Assembly (NCBI GenBank): GCA_036784855.1
Contig: JAZDSV010000002.1
Coordinates: forward strand, 16,001-80,000
Direction of reading: 5' to 3'
DNA from: Aphelidium insulamus
Taxonomy: Eukaryota > Aphelidiomycota > Aphelidea > Aphelidiaceae
Length of the DNA: 64,000 nt
Position numbers and translations under genes: made by a program. Below are positions 21,253-31,067 of this stretch, one piece after another (position 1 is the first letter of the stretch; every line of letters starts with the position of its first letter). Under the pieces are notes generated by a model. The model was not told where the DNA came from. It made no database searches and saw only the letters and a list, made by a program, of their open reading frames with translations.

Positions 21253-23532
21253 GTGGAGACGCCAATATTCTACCGGCTCGTGTTGGAACAGGCGTTTCCC
21301 AGCGGCGCCGAAGCCGAGGATCCCGCGCCGATTATCGAGAGCTTACAGCGCTTCTTGGCCATCGAAGAGTCTGGTGCCGCCACACTGAGTAGTGCCCTTG
21401 GCCGCCTTGCGCTCCAGGTGCCACCCGATTCGACTGGACACACAAACCCGTCGCCATCCAAAGTCACTACGGCTGAAGCTGGCGCTACTCTTGCAGCCGC
21501 TGGCACAGACGCTTTAAGCCTGGGTGACGGCCTGCAAATTGTGAGCGGTCCTGGAGGCATCATCGCCGAGTCCCTGTTTCTCCTCGCGCGTGACCGCACT
21601 TCACTCCCGTTTCTCGACTTTCGCTGCGGTCGCCTGCTTATGGAGTCGGTGGATGTGGCACCGGTAGACGGTCCGGCATCTGAATGGATGATTCCGTTTG
21701 TATCCGGGCAGAGCTCGCAGCTAAACTTTGGCATCTTGCACCTGTTCAAGGAGCAACAGGAAGCGTGTACACCAAATGCTCAGCACACCGCCACGGCCGC
21801 CCATAATACCAGCCTTCATGGACACGCCGACTATTACACCGCTGGCGGGGCCAAAGGTGGCACGGTTCTTTGCGTGCTGGCCGTGCCGTCATATATGCCG
21901 CTGTCGGGGTTTCTGGCGTTTGTCGGCGCCGCCCAGTCCACCATCACGCATATCCGAATTGTGCGCGACAACCAGCCTAATCGGTACACGGCGCTGCTAA
22001 AGTTCCGGGACGCCGACTCCGCCTGGCAGTTCCGGTGCACATACAATGGTCGACTATTTTCATCGCTGTCGGCAGAGCTATGTCACATTGTCCACGTGCG
22101 CTCCATCGAATTTCGACGATCCTCGGTACCAGACAGCCAGCACAGTCACATCACCATGTTCCCTTTGGATGATGATGGTGACGCCACCATGCACTCTGAT
22201 ATGAAGATTCCTGCCGTGGAGCTGCCAACATGTCCCGTGTGTTTGGAGCGCTTGGACGCTGCAGTGTCGGGCATTGTGACCACGTTTTGTCAGCACACAT
22301 TCCACTGCCAGTGCTTATCGCGCTGGGGCGACAGCAAGTGTCCCGTGTGCCGCTACGTGAATCTGCCTCGGCCTTCTCCGCGCCGCGCCCTAACCCGTAA
22401 GTTATGTATCTATAGTTGAATGTACATAGCATAATCTTTGTACATTGTGAGTAAGCTGTACGTATGTATTTAACTGCGTGTCCTTCTACTTAAGATACTA
22501 ATTTGAGAATCGCGGGCAGAGGAAACGGATTCGACTGGACGTCGAGCCGCCGGATTTGAACAAGACTCGGAATCCAGCACATGCGCAGTATGTGCTTGTC
22601 GAGAAGATCTTTGGATTTGTCTCATTTGCGGATATCTCGGCTGTGGCAGATACAAGGCGGCGCATGCCCATCGTCACTTCATGGACACTTCTCATCTGTA
22701 TTCTATGGAGCTGGAGACGCAACGAGTGTGGGATTATGCCGGAGACGGTTATGTGCACCGATTAATTCAAAATGCATCAGACGGAAAGGTTGTGGAGGTT
22801 GCGCCACCAAACCGTACCAGCATCACTGCCTCGTCGCCCTCAAGGTGTCAGGAAGATTTGGCCACGCACGTTGCTGACGGGAAGGGTCCAGACAAGGATC
22901 CATTTGACTCAGAAAGGCATCACGTGGATTATCAGGACAAGATTGATGCACTGGGTTTGGAGTTTAGCTATTTGCTGACAACTTCGCTCGAGTCACAGCG
23001 CGCTCACTTTGAAGCTCAGATGGACCAGGCGCTATGTCAGTTAGATGAGGCCCAGTTGCAAGTACGGCTGGCGCGCGCTGACTGCACTGCCGCATCCGAT
23101 AGGTGCTCACTGTTGGAAAGTAAGCTTGCGGAGCAGCTGTCACAATCACAAGCTGACCGCGCAAAATTGGCGGAGCTTAATCGGCATTTACGTGAAGCCG
23201 AGAAGAAGGCGGCGGCTCAATCTCGTGCATTGAAGACTATTCGCAGTGAGCTAGACGACGAGCGTGCAATGGCCGAGTCTATGCGCGGCGACCGGGCTAC
23301 ATTCGACCGTCAGCAAGCCGAATGGGAGGCGGAGCGGGTCGAATTGCGCGAGCAAATAGTCGACTTGATGGCTTTTCTTGACGCAAGAAGCAAGATAGAT
23401 TCCATGATCCACCAAGCAGCGGACTCGGAAGCGGCTCGCCGAGATATCGTTGCCGGATCTGTTCAGATTGCACCGCCCACTGCCCCACAGTCGCCCAGGA
23501 ATGCAGCGAACAAGCGCAACAAAAGGCGCTGA
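21253..23532 (+). CDS. BRAP: BRCA1-associated protein (BRAP/IMP) E3 ubiquitin ligase
   Basis: Visible exons are 21253-22396 and 22520-23532, joined by a GT-AG intron; the initiating exon is upstream and not resolved. Domain order matches BRAP: a BRAP2 RRM-like domain (TVLCVLAVPSYMPLSGFLAF onward), a RING finger (CPVCLERLDAAVSGIVTTFC, continuing to the CPVCRY segment), a ZnF-UBP (CAVCACREDLWICLICGYLG followed by a CGRYKAAHAHRHF segment), a VWDYAGDGYVHRL block, and a long coiled coil. It ends in a basic tail (AANKRNKRR). In animals BRAP modulates Ras/MAPK signalling and retains NLS proteins in the cytoplasm. All zinc ligands I can place are present, so it should be an active ligase. It is convergent with the AT-hook gene. 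Confidence 0.92.
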
Positions 23533-23646
23533 TACATGATGAAACAGTCCCACAGAACAGGTCAGTCTATTGAGGCTCTATTTCGCGGGATGGTACACAC
23601 TAATACTGGCACAACATTCACGTCGCGGACAAAGGTCAAGTAGACT

Positions 23647-25564
23647 TCAATTCGACATTATTGTCGCCGACGGCAGATCGTGCTGGGTAATAGATTTCGT
23701 TGTTGTCGCGTCCACCTCGGCATTTATCATCTGCTGCAGTTTAGCGAATACCTCTTCTTCATCGGCGTTCATGGCTGCCACAGAATGCAAAAATGCTTGT
23801 GGGCGCGATGGCACTGCAGCCGTTTCTGATGATGACAACGGCGGCAAACAGGCAGATGTTGGCGAAGCAGACATTAAGACCGGCAAACGCCGCTTCCACT
23901 GCTTAAGCGACGACAGCTCACGGCGAACTCGCATCAAGTCTTTTGTCAGCACCGAGTATCGCTGTTTGAGTCCGTGCATTTGTTGCAGCTGCAAGTCACA
24001 CAGAGGCTGCAAACTCTCAAGCGGCCGTGGATGAGCCATATACTCCCGAAACATACTCGGGTCTTGTGGCGGCGAGGTTGACAGACCGCTGCGGCAAAAC
24101 CCGGCGAGAAATTCAGCGATTTCATTTTCCTTACTCAAAGTGACGTCCGGGTCTTCGATGAACGGGCAGAATCGTGCGGAAATGGCCTGTGCCTCCAAGG
24201 CATCAATATCGGACACTATGCTGCACGACGATTCGTTGTCGCTGCTGTCACACGGCTGTTTTCTGCGCCGCAAACCGCTTTCCGCGACGTTAGCACGGGG
24301 CATCGGATGTATTCGAGGACGTCCTGGACGCCGTCTGACTTCACCAGCAATGTGCTTTCCGGGTCGCCCGAGTTGCTGTGCACTGTCGGTGCGGTCAAGT
24401 GATGAAAGCTGCGACTTTTGCTGCTTCACACGCGCCATAGCCACTATTCCCCGCACATCGCCCGTATCGAATCCGGTAGGCTCCACGGAATAGTCTAAAC
24501 CATATCCAAAGTCATTTAAAAATATCCGTGCCTGACCGACAATGTCTTGCTCAGCGCGATTCAAACGTTCCAGACAATCAGAAATCGATTCAAGGGACAC
24601 GCCGTCCATGTCGATCTCTCCCGTGACGCTATCAATCGCCAAATTCGAGTTGCAATGTGCGTCGCAACCAAAGCGCGATGAGGCGGTAGGCGAAATCTTT
24701 TGACGTTTCGCTCCGATGAGCAGACGCGTATAGCCGCCTGTTTTGGGTGCAAATAGTCGCCGTTCCAGACAGTCAGGTTTTTTACCGTTTCGGCGGCGTT
24801 GCCAAGCATTGAACCAGTCAGGCAAGAGAAATCGCGGACATCTCGGGGCTGGATCTTTCGCTGCGACTGGTGCCACATTCTGAGTCTCGCCATAAGATAG
24901 CAGCCAAGTTCGCTTGGCGCCGAGCAGCTGCTGTCGTCGGCTGATGGAACCAGCCGTGTCGTTCTTTGAACGTGTTTCTCCGTGTGACAAGGCAGAGCGG
25001 TTGACGAACTCGAGGCCTCGAGGCAACGGAGGCGGCGGCGACAAAAACTTATCGTTATACGCACAGTAGTTCTGTTCTATGGCTTGTGGAAACACATGCA
25101 AGTCGGCCATTTCCAGAGCTTCTGGCGACAGTCGCTGCAACCTTGCGGCTTCACGTCGATCAGCCAGCAGATTTTTAGTGAGCACGGGCCGAGGCTGCTT
25201 CATATTCCCACTCTTTGCTTGGCCCCATTTTCGCCAACGAAAATACATTGGAATCTTTCCGTAGCGCACGTAGTCCAGCGCCATGCGCATCTCTTTGATC
25301 TGACACAACCCGGCCACTACGGCGCGAAACGTGTAATACGGTTGCGAATAGGGCGAAAGCAAGCACAGTTGACCCTTGTCGAGCAAATCACTGCAGCATT
25401 GCAGCATGTCAGTATGAGACAGAAGGTGTTATGGACGTCACGCACTATGTTAGCGAGTCAAAGTACTTGACCACTACTTGTGCGCCACAGGGAGTCGGCG
25501 ACGGCATGGACTCGTCAACCTCTGACGGCGGAACAATCTGCACTGTTGGCTTCAGATAGTGCAT
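23647..25564 (-). CDS. AT-hook protein of unknown family
   Basis: Two exons fit: 25564-25467 (starts MHYLKPTVQIVPP) and 25390-23647, giving 613 residues. An alternative donor for intron 1 is a GC site about 12 bp further on, so the joint is tentative. An AT-hook, RRRPGRPRIHP, lies in the central part and predicts binding to the minor groove of AT-rich DNA. The N-terminal region has a conserved-looking folded segment (MALDYVRYGKIPMYFRWRKW) and the C-terminus is mostly helical. No catalytic motif is seen. A chromatin-associated subunit is the likeliest role, but I do not recognise the family. Its stop codon faces that of BRAP 115 bp away. Confidence 0.55.
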
Positions 25565-26498
25565 TACTGCGCCCTACCATTGCTGGTTTCCAGTAGCCTG
25601 TTTGCCGTAGTGTGGCCGCGGTACCTTCAATGAACACTGCGCACGCCTGTGTGGCAAAGTGGCGCTCCTCCACCGATTGACATTCCTTGCGACATTTGGC
25701 GGTCAGCACGCCTTTGCTCGATGCATGCGTATGGCAGCCTGATACTGGCCGCTGCTGCTGCTGCTGCTGTACACAGGCAAAGATCAGACGTTGTATGGGC
25801 AATGCAGCCTGCTGTTACCGGCGACGGCGAAAGCATTCGGCCTGGCGAACAATCGAATCGATTGTGTTTGTGTTTTTCTTTTTTCCGCCAACGGCCCAAA
25901 CACGGCAATGTGTGCCGGATATGGCCGGTATGGTATGGCACTGGCCGCGCGGCAATATTTAATACTGCAATCAATAAATCACATTGCACACTGAAGACCC
26001 AAACAGCTTCCGTGCATTAGCGCACACAATAGATGTATTTACATATGTAGCTACATGCATATGTAGCCTCTATTACGGTGCACATATACATTGAGGCAGG
26101 ATAGAATCATTCTTTGCGCAGATTGTCAGCAAAATTCTCCTCATGCATCATCCGGGGTATGAAACACATATATAGTGTATGGCATAAAATTGTGCAGTCA
26201 AATTCGTTGCAGCGCATCAAGAAATAATAACGTTATGCTTTCACCTTATTGTTCAGCGTATTCAGTATGCTGCTCAAGAAAGCGATTTCTCATAGCTGAT
26301 AGACATTAAAGAAAAGAGATCTCATGCAGCATATCTAGCTCTACTCATGCATAATAAATGACATGAGCAATATTGCTCTCAATAATCATGTGCAAGCATG
26401 TTATTTAAATGTCTTGCACGCATTGAACAAGTGTTACGGCGCTTTGTTTAGCATATTTGATAGTTCTACATCATCAGTGTTTAAAGCACTCCACACAC
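25565..26498. other. Intergenic region with a trinucleotide run
   Basis: About 930 bp. It contains an uninterrupted (GCT)6 tract near 25752-25769 and AT-rich sequence after 26000. ORFs of up to ~120 codons on both strands around 25627-26020 overlap each other and show no family resemblance, so I do not call them genes. The AP-2 sigma promoter must lie in the right half. Confidence 0.5.
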
Positions 26499-27122
26499 AT
26501 GGTTGAGTGGCTGTGCTCACTGCGATACTACTCACACTCACAGATACGGTTCATTCTCATTCAAAATAGACAGGGCAAGACCCGCCTGGCCAAGTGGTAT
26601 GTGCCGTTCGACGATGACGAAAAGGTCAAGTTGAAGGGGGAGATTCACCGCTTGGTGGCCGCCCGTGACCAGAAGACGCAGTGCAACTTTGTCGAGGTAG
26701 GTAGTGTACACACATAGTGGTGTGACTGCGGGTGTGCTCGATATGTGTGCTGGCTGTTGTTACTCCGTGTTGACGGTAACGTGCCTTACACAGTACCGCA
26801 ACTTCAAGTGCGTCTACCGACGATACGCCGGACTATTCTTTTGTTTCTGTGTGGACGTCAGCGACAATGAGCTGGCGTACTTGGAGGCGATACATATGTT
26901 TGTGGAGATCTTGGACGAATGCTTTGGCAATGTGTGCGAGCTGGACTTGGTGTTCAACTTTTACAAGGCTAGTGCGCAACATAAATGCCTGCTTTCCACG
27001 CAACTCATCGCCGTGCGCAGGTGTACGCCATCCTGGACGAGGTGTTTCTGGCAGGCGAGATTCAGGAGAGCAATAAGCGTCTGGTGCTGAATCGACTTGC
27101 CCAACTGGACAAGCTGGAGTAG
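26499..27122 (+). CDS. AP2S1: AP-2 adaptor complex sigma subunit
   Basis: Four exons: 26499-26501, 26544-26696, 26794-26967 and 27021-27122, giving 143 residues (human protein 142). The sequence follows AP-2 sigma closely: [60 protein letters not shown] and GEIQES. Sigma-2 is the small chain of the clathrin adaptor at the plasma membrane and helps bind dileucine cargo motifs. The first coding exon is only the ATG, followed by a GTTGAG donor. Intron 3 begins with GC (AAG|GCTAGT). The stop codon is the first of five consecutive in-frame TAG triplets. Confidence 0.95.
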
Positions 27123-27253
27123 TAGTAGTAGTAGTGGTCATGGCGTGTAAACATTGTGCACTTTACTAGAAAAGTTGTGGAAATAGCTGACCACGTCGAG
27201 CTTGTCGTGTCTGTGCTGTGCGCCGATATTGCATGCAGGCCCCGCATGCTTCC

Positions 27254-28228
27254 TTAGAATTCAAAGTCACACTGCGCACGCTGGAACACGTAGTCGTGTC
27301 CATTAACGTTGGCGACACCGTCCTTCAGCACACACTTCCACTTGTTCTTGGTTCGCGACACCTTTTCCCACTGGCAGAGCATTCGGTTCGCAGTCTCCTG
27401 GTCGGCGGCATCATCGCCGTCCTCATCCTCGTCTTCGTCGTCCAAATCGGAGCCGAGCTGGTCGTCGGCGTCTGGCGCGGCACTTTGCTGCTTCTGCTTG
27501 GCGTCTGCGGCCGACTATAGTGTTAGAGAAAACGCCACGAACTATCACAGTCGTACACATAAGCGCAGCATCCAAATATGCATATATAATATTTGCCCAA
27601 TACCTGAGTAATATCACCGGCTTCGTCTTCATCGTCGTCATCATCATCTACGTTCTCATCGTCTGCTCCGTCATCAAAGTTGCCATCTAGCTGCCGGATT
27701 GTTGCGGGCGGGGATTGCTGCTGCTGCGTCGATGTGGGTGGCTGGTGAGCAAACTGGCAGTAAATACTAGTTGTTGACACATTACGTAGTCTATAGGTAA
27801 TACACACCGACTGAGTAGCAGTGGCCCCGCCGTACAATTGATGCGGTATTGACGAGACAAATGGATGTAGAAGTGGGTTTTGCGCGGTGTACAGCACGTC
27901 GTCATCGTCGGGAGCGTGCAGTAGAAAGTCGGCCGGATTCAGTCCACCATTCTCGTGCGACAGGACACGCGATGCGGCCAGCTTGTGCAGCCAAATCTTT
28001 GCACACATGGCATCTCAGTCATGTGGCTGTGAGCATGGGGGTGCGCGCGGCACTAACCGTTTTCAGGTCCACCAGCACCGACTCGTCAATGCCAGCGTTC
28101 ACAAACTCGCTCTGCACCTTGTCGGCCACGTCATCGATTACAGCGCGGTATATGGCGGTAGTCTGCGCGCGATAATGTCAGGCACTGGCTAGGTTACGCG
28201 CGCCCATATGCCCGCTTACCGTGGCCAT
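27254..28228 (-). CDS. GTF2A1: TFIIA large subunit (alpha/beta)
   Basis: Five exons (28228-28220, 28162-28058, 27996-27808, 27753-27604, 27514-27254) encode 237 residues, all GT-AG. The N-terminal four-helix part has IYRAVIDDVADKVQSEFVNA and VLVDLKT, as in TFIIA alpha. The middle is Gln- and Asp/Glu-rich. The C-terminal beta-barrel ends with the family signature NKWKCVLKDGVANVNGHDYV followed by FQRAQCDFEF. TFIIA stabilises TBP on the TATA box. The first coding exon is just nine bases (Met-Ala-Thr). In animals this protein is cleaved into alpha and beta chains; I see no obvious cleavage motif here. The linker is much shorter than in animals. Confidence 0.93.
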
Positions 28229-28638
28229 TGACGCAGGCGCTTAAAATCAGCTGATGGTTGCCCGGGCCTTGTCTCAAAAAAAAAGTCCTTATAGTCGCCA
28301 AATCATATTATAAAAGCGCCCGACAACTAATTTACAAAAATGTGCACTTTCTGCCCCGATTGGCCCTCTCCACCTTGACGACCAATCCTCGCTCCTGCCT
28401 GAAATTACGTGACACAAACTTCTGCCGCAGCATAAAAGCCGCGCCTGCCTGAAATTACGTGACACAAACTTCTGCCGCAGCATAAAAGCCGCGCGTCGCA
28501 GCGCTCGCAGTCTTCGTTGAGCACATTTCAGCACTCTGCAAGCCACATTTATAGACTGTGTCGCTTGCCTTTCACGTTTTCACTACACTACATACTGGAA
28601 ACACATCGCGCACTCACTCGCTCACTCTCACGCGCGCC
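28229..28638 (+). promoter_or_regulatory. Promoter region with 50-bp tandem duplication
   Basis: The region between the TFIIA start (-) and the 28639 gene start (+) contains an exact 50-bp tandem duplication (28394-28443 and 28444-28493). Each unit has an E-box/CRE-like TTACGTGAC and a TATA-like CATAAAAG. The second TATA-like site lies about 155 bp upstream of the ATG at 28639. Confidence 0.6.
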
Positions 28639-30331
28639 ATGCCTGCCTTCTTCATCGGCCCTGTCATCATCAACTACGTGTACCCGGACGACTCGGACGC
28701 GCGTGGTTCGCGCTGGATCCGCAGCAATGCCACGGTTTTCGCCGGCACCACGCACCGTAAGCACATTGTGATTGCTGTGACAGTGCCGTGTAACGGTGAC
28801 TGACAGTGTCTCCTGATGCAGCCGTGGACATCATGATGGTGTCGTGGACGGACGTGGATCGCGAGGTGGTTGAACCCATGCCGACGTGCACCTACATCCT
28901 TGAAGGTCGCGTCACCACGCGTTCTTTCATGCTGGTGGAGGCAAGCCGTTTGCTCCCGCTGCATGGCGATCAGCGTACGTTTACTCACACGCATACACGT
29001 GTATACATGCATTCATACTGACACACAAAACTGCAGCGCCGTTCTCGCCGCGTATCTGTGGTGTGGGCGCGTACAACGGCCCCAGCAACACGGCAATCCA
29101 GATCGAAACGCCTCTGTACGCCAACAGCATTAGTGCCACTGTCACGGTACGATATGCTTTGATATATCTCGCAGTCACTGACTGGATACCGTCAGTTCGA
29201 GTGCGCCTACAACGTCACTCAGTATGGCAACATGGTGGTGAAGATGCATCGCCGCTCTGTGTTGTTCTTCAGCGGTACGTGCCCAGTGTTTTACTCTGTG
29301 TAATAACTAATCTGCTGTGCAGGCTGCCTGGGTGATGTTGTTGTTGCGGACAACACGGTGACAACGATCTGCCTCGATCCAACCGACTTCACGTTTGCAT
29401 CTGTCACTGGAGGACGTAATGTGATTGCCGCCGCTACGCCCGGTGTTACGTCGCCCGCTGCCAGCTCGCTGTGGAACTTCCGCCGACCTACGCAACCTGC
29501 GCCACGCGACTCTGACCCGTCTGAATTGTTGGCCCCGGCAGGTTCGTCTCGTGCAACGATTACATCGTCGCCGCTTCCACCAGCTACGCGCCGTGGTACT
29601 GCGGCAAAAGCTGATGCAATGGGAACCCCTGCTGTAACGGCCGAAGCAACCACTGCGGCATCCTCCACGGAACCGCCATTGGGTTTGTCGGCGAACAATG
29701 ACAAATTTTGGCGGACTTGCTCGAGCAGATCGATGCTCATGACAAAGAAGTTGCTGCAGAGGCGGCACGCACTGCCACAGCTACGCGTAAGACGGTAATT
29801 ACGCTGATTGACGATGCCGATGATGCTGACAACAGTGGTGGCGTGGACAATGATGCCGGCTCCAGCACTCAGCATGCCCAGCGTGCGCGCACCGCTGCCG
29901 AGAAGGGCAAGATGCCGTCACATGACTTTGTTGAAATTGTCGACCATCCACGCACTGCGGCCGAGAAGGGCAAGATTCCGGCACGTGACTTTGATGGCAG
30001 CACGCTTTCTGGGGACCCGAATGTCTCGGATGCGCTTCGAAACTTTCACAAAAATGCAGCGCCAAAACAATCAGCGCGTAGCACTGCTGCGGGCAAAGGG
30101 AAGACACCAACACGCAATTCTAATGCTGCTGGCCCAAGTCGTGCAATGTCCATGGCTGAAGCCAGCTGTAGCTCCTCCTCGGCTGACAGTGGTGTTGACA
30201 CACCTGTAATGCCCATTTCGGAAATAGTAACACCCGTCCCTGTTGCCAAGCGCAAACCGGCGCTTGCCGCCATGGGTTCCAGCAAGCAGCGCAAGGCAGC
30301 CACGCCGCGTCCAGAAAATGTGATCTGCTAA
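28639..30331 (+). CDS. Unrecognised multi-exon protein next to Fanzor
   Basis: Exons 28639-28756, 28822-28974, 29037-29146, 29196-29274 and 29323-~29630 join in phase through GT-AG introns. A last exon of about 29730-30331 continues in another frame after an intron I could not place exactly. The N-terminal ~190 residues alternate hydrophobic and polar positions (FFIGPVIINYVYPDD; YILEGRVTTRSFMLV; AIQIETPLYANSISATVTFE), suggesting an all-beta domain. No family is recognised. The C-terminal ~200 residues are low-complexity Ala/Ser/Pro/Lys with repeated AEKGKMP-like and KGKTP units and a basic KRKPA patch, perhaps nuclear. A decayed copy of exon 1 sits at 4761-4905, so this family has been duplicated in the genome. 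Confidence 0.6.
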
Positions 30332-31067
30332 CGCTTCCGGATGAGATCACGTACGCACTTACAATACACAGCAATGCTTCATAGTAAATCAATGCTTCCA
30401 CAACAAAAATCTATTTTTTATGTTGTCTGTGTTGCTAAGCCAGTTCGTGTTTAATGTATAGTATACATTACCATTAAGAATACAGTATATGCTACAGTTG
30501 TATGGGAGGGGACAAAGGATGAATTGGAGGCGTGATTGCACACTGTCTGTGTATCACAAGCTCAATCAGAAAAATCTTCACTAAAATCCGTACAGACGTC
30601 AGTATGTAGTGTGTGCCTATTTGTTTTTGTGATCTGAGGTGTCGTACAGGCGGCGTAGCTCCGATTCGCCAGTTGTTAATTTGTGAATGCCCAATCAGAC
30701 AATTTTTTGTTACACTGGCGGAAAAAGTGGCAATCACTGTCAATTATCAAACTGTGCGCGCACACATTCTAAATTTGTGATCCACATCTCGGTACTGCGG
30801 ATCGCCCATATTACTGCATATTTTCTCCACGCATAACACCAACCGGAGCTAAGGAGCAACAGAGCTACAGTATTGCACAGCACGTTCTGGGCGGCGCTCA
30901 TTGCAGTGCACACATCATAAGGTATGCCAATATCTTCAGTTCTGTGCATCCCAAACTTATGTGCGCAGTTTCATCGCACACCGTTACGGCTACATCTTTC
31001 TCCACAACCAGGATTGTTGGGACAGTGACAACTATTGAGTGGCCACGGGTGGCATAGCTGGTATGTC
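30332..31067. other. Left flank of the Fanzor locus
   Basis: About 735 bp with no gene. A near-palindrome AATGTATAGTATACATT lies at 30457-30473. I looked for a terminal inverted repeat shared with 33663-34150 and found none by eye. A 10-bp word, GCATAACACC, occurs here (about 30833) and on the right side (about 33999) in direct orientation, which may be chance. Confidence 0.4.

Noticed and set aside
25627-26020. Overlapping ORFs on both strands around the (GCT)6 tract
   Set aside because: Trinucleotide runs keep several frames open at once. None shows a domain, good start context or splice continuation.
30457-30473. Near-palindrome left of Fanzor as an element terminus
   Set aside because: I found no matching sequence on the right flank, so there is no support for it being a terminal repeat or hairpin end.
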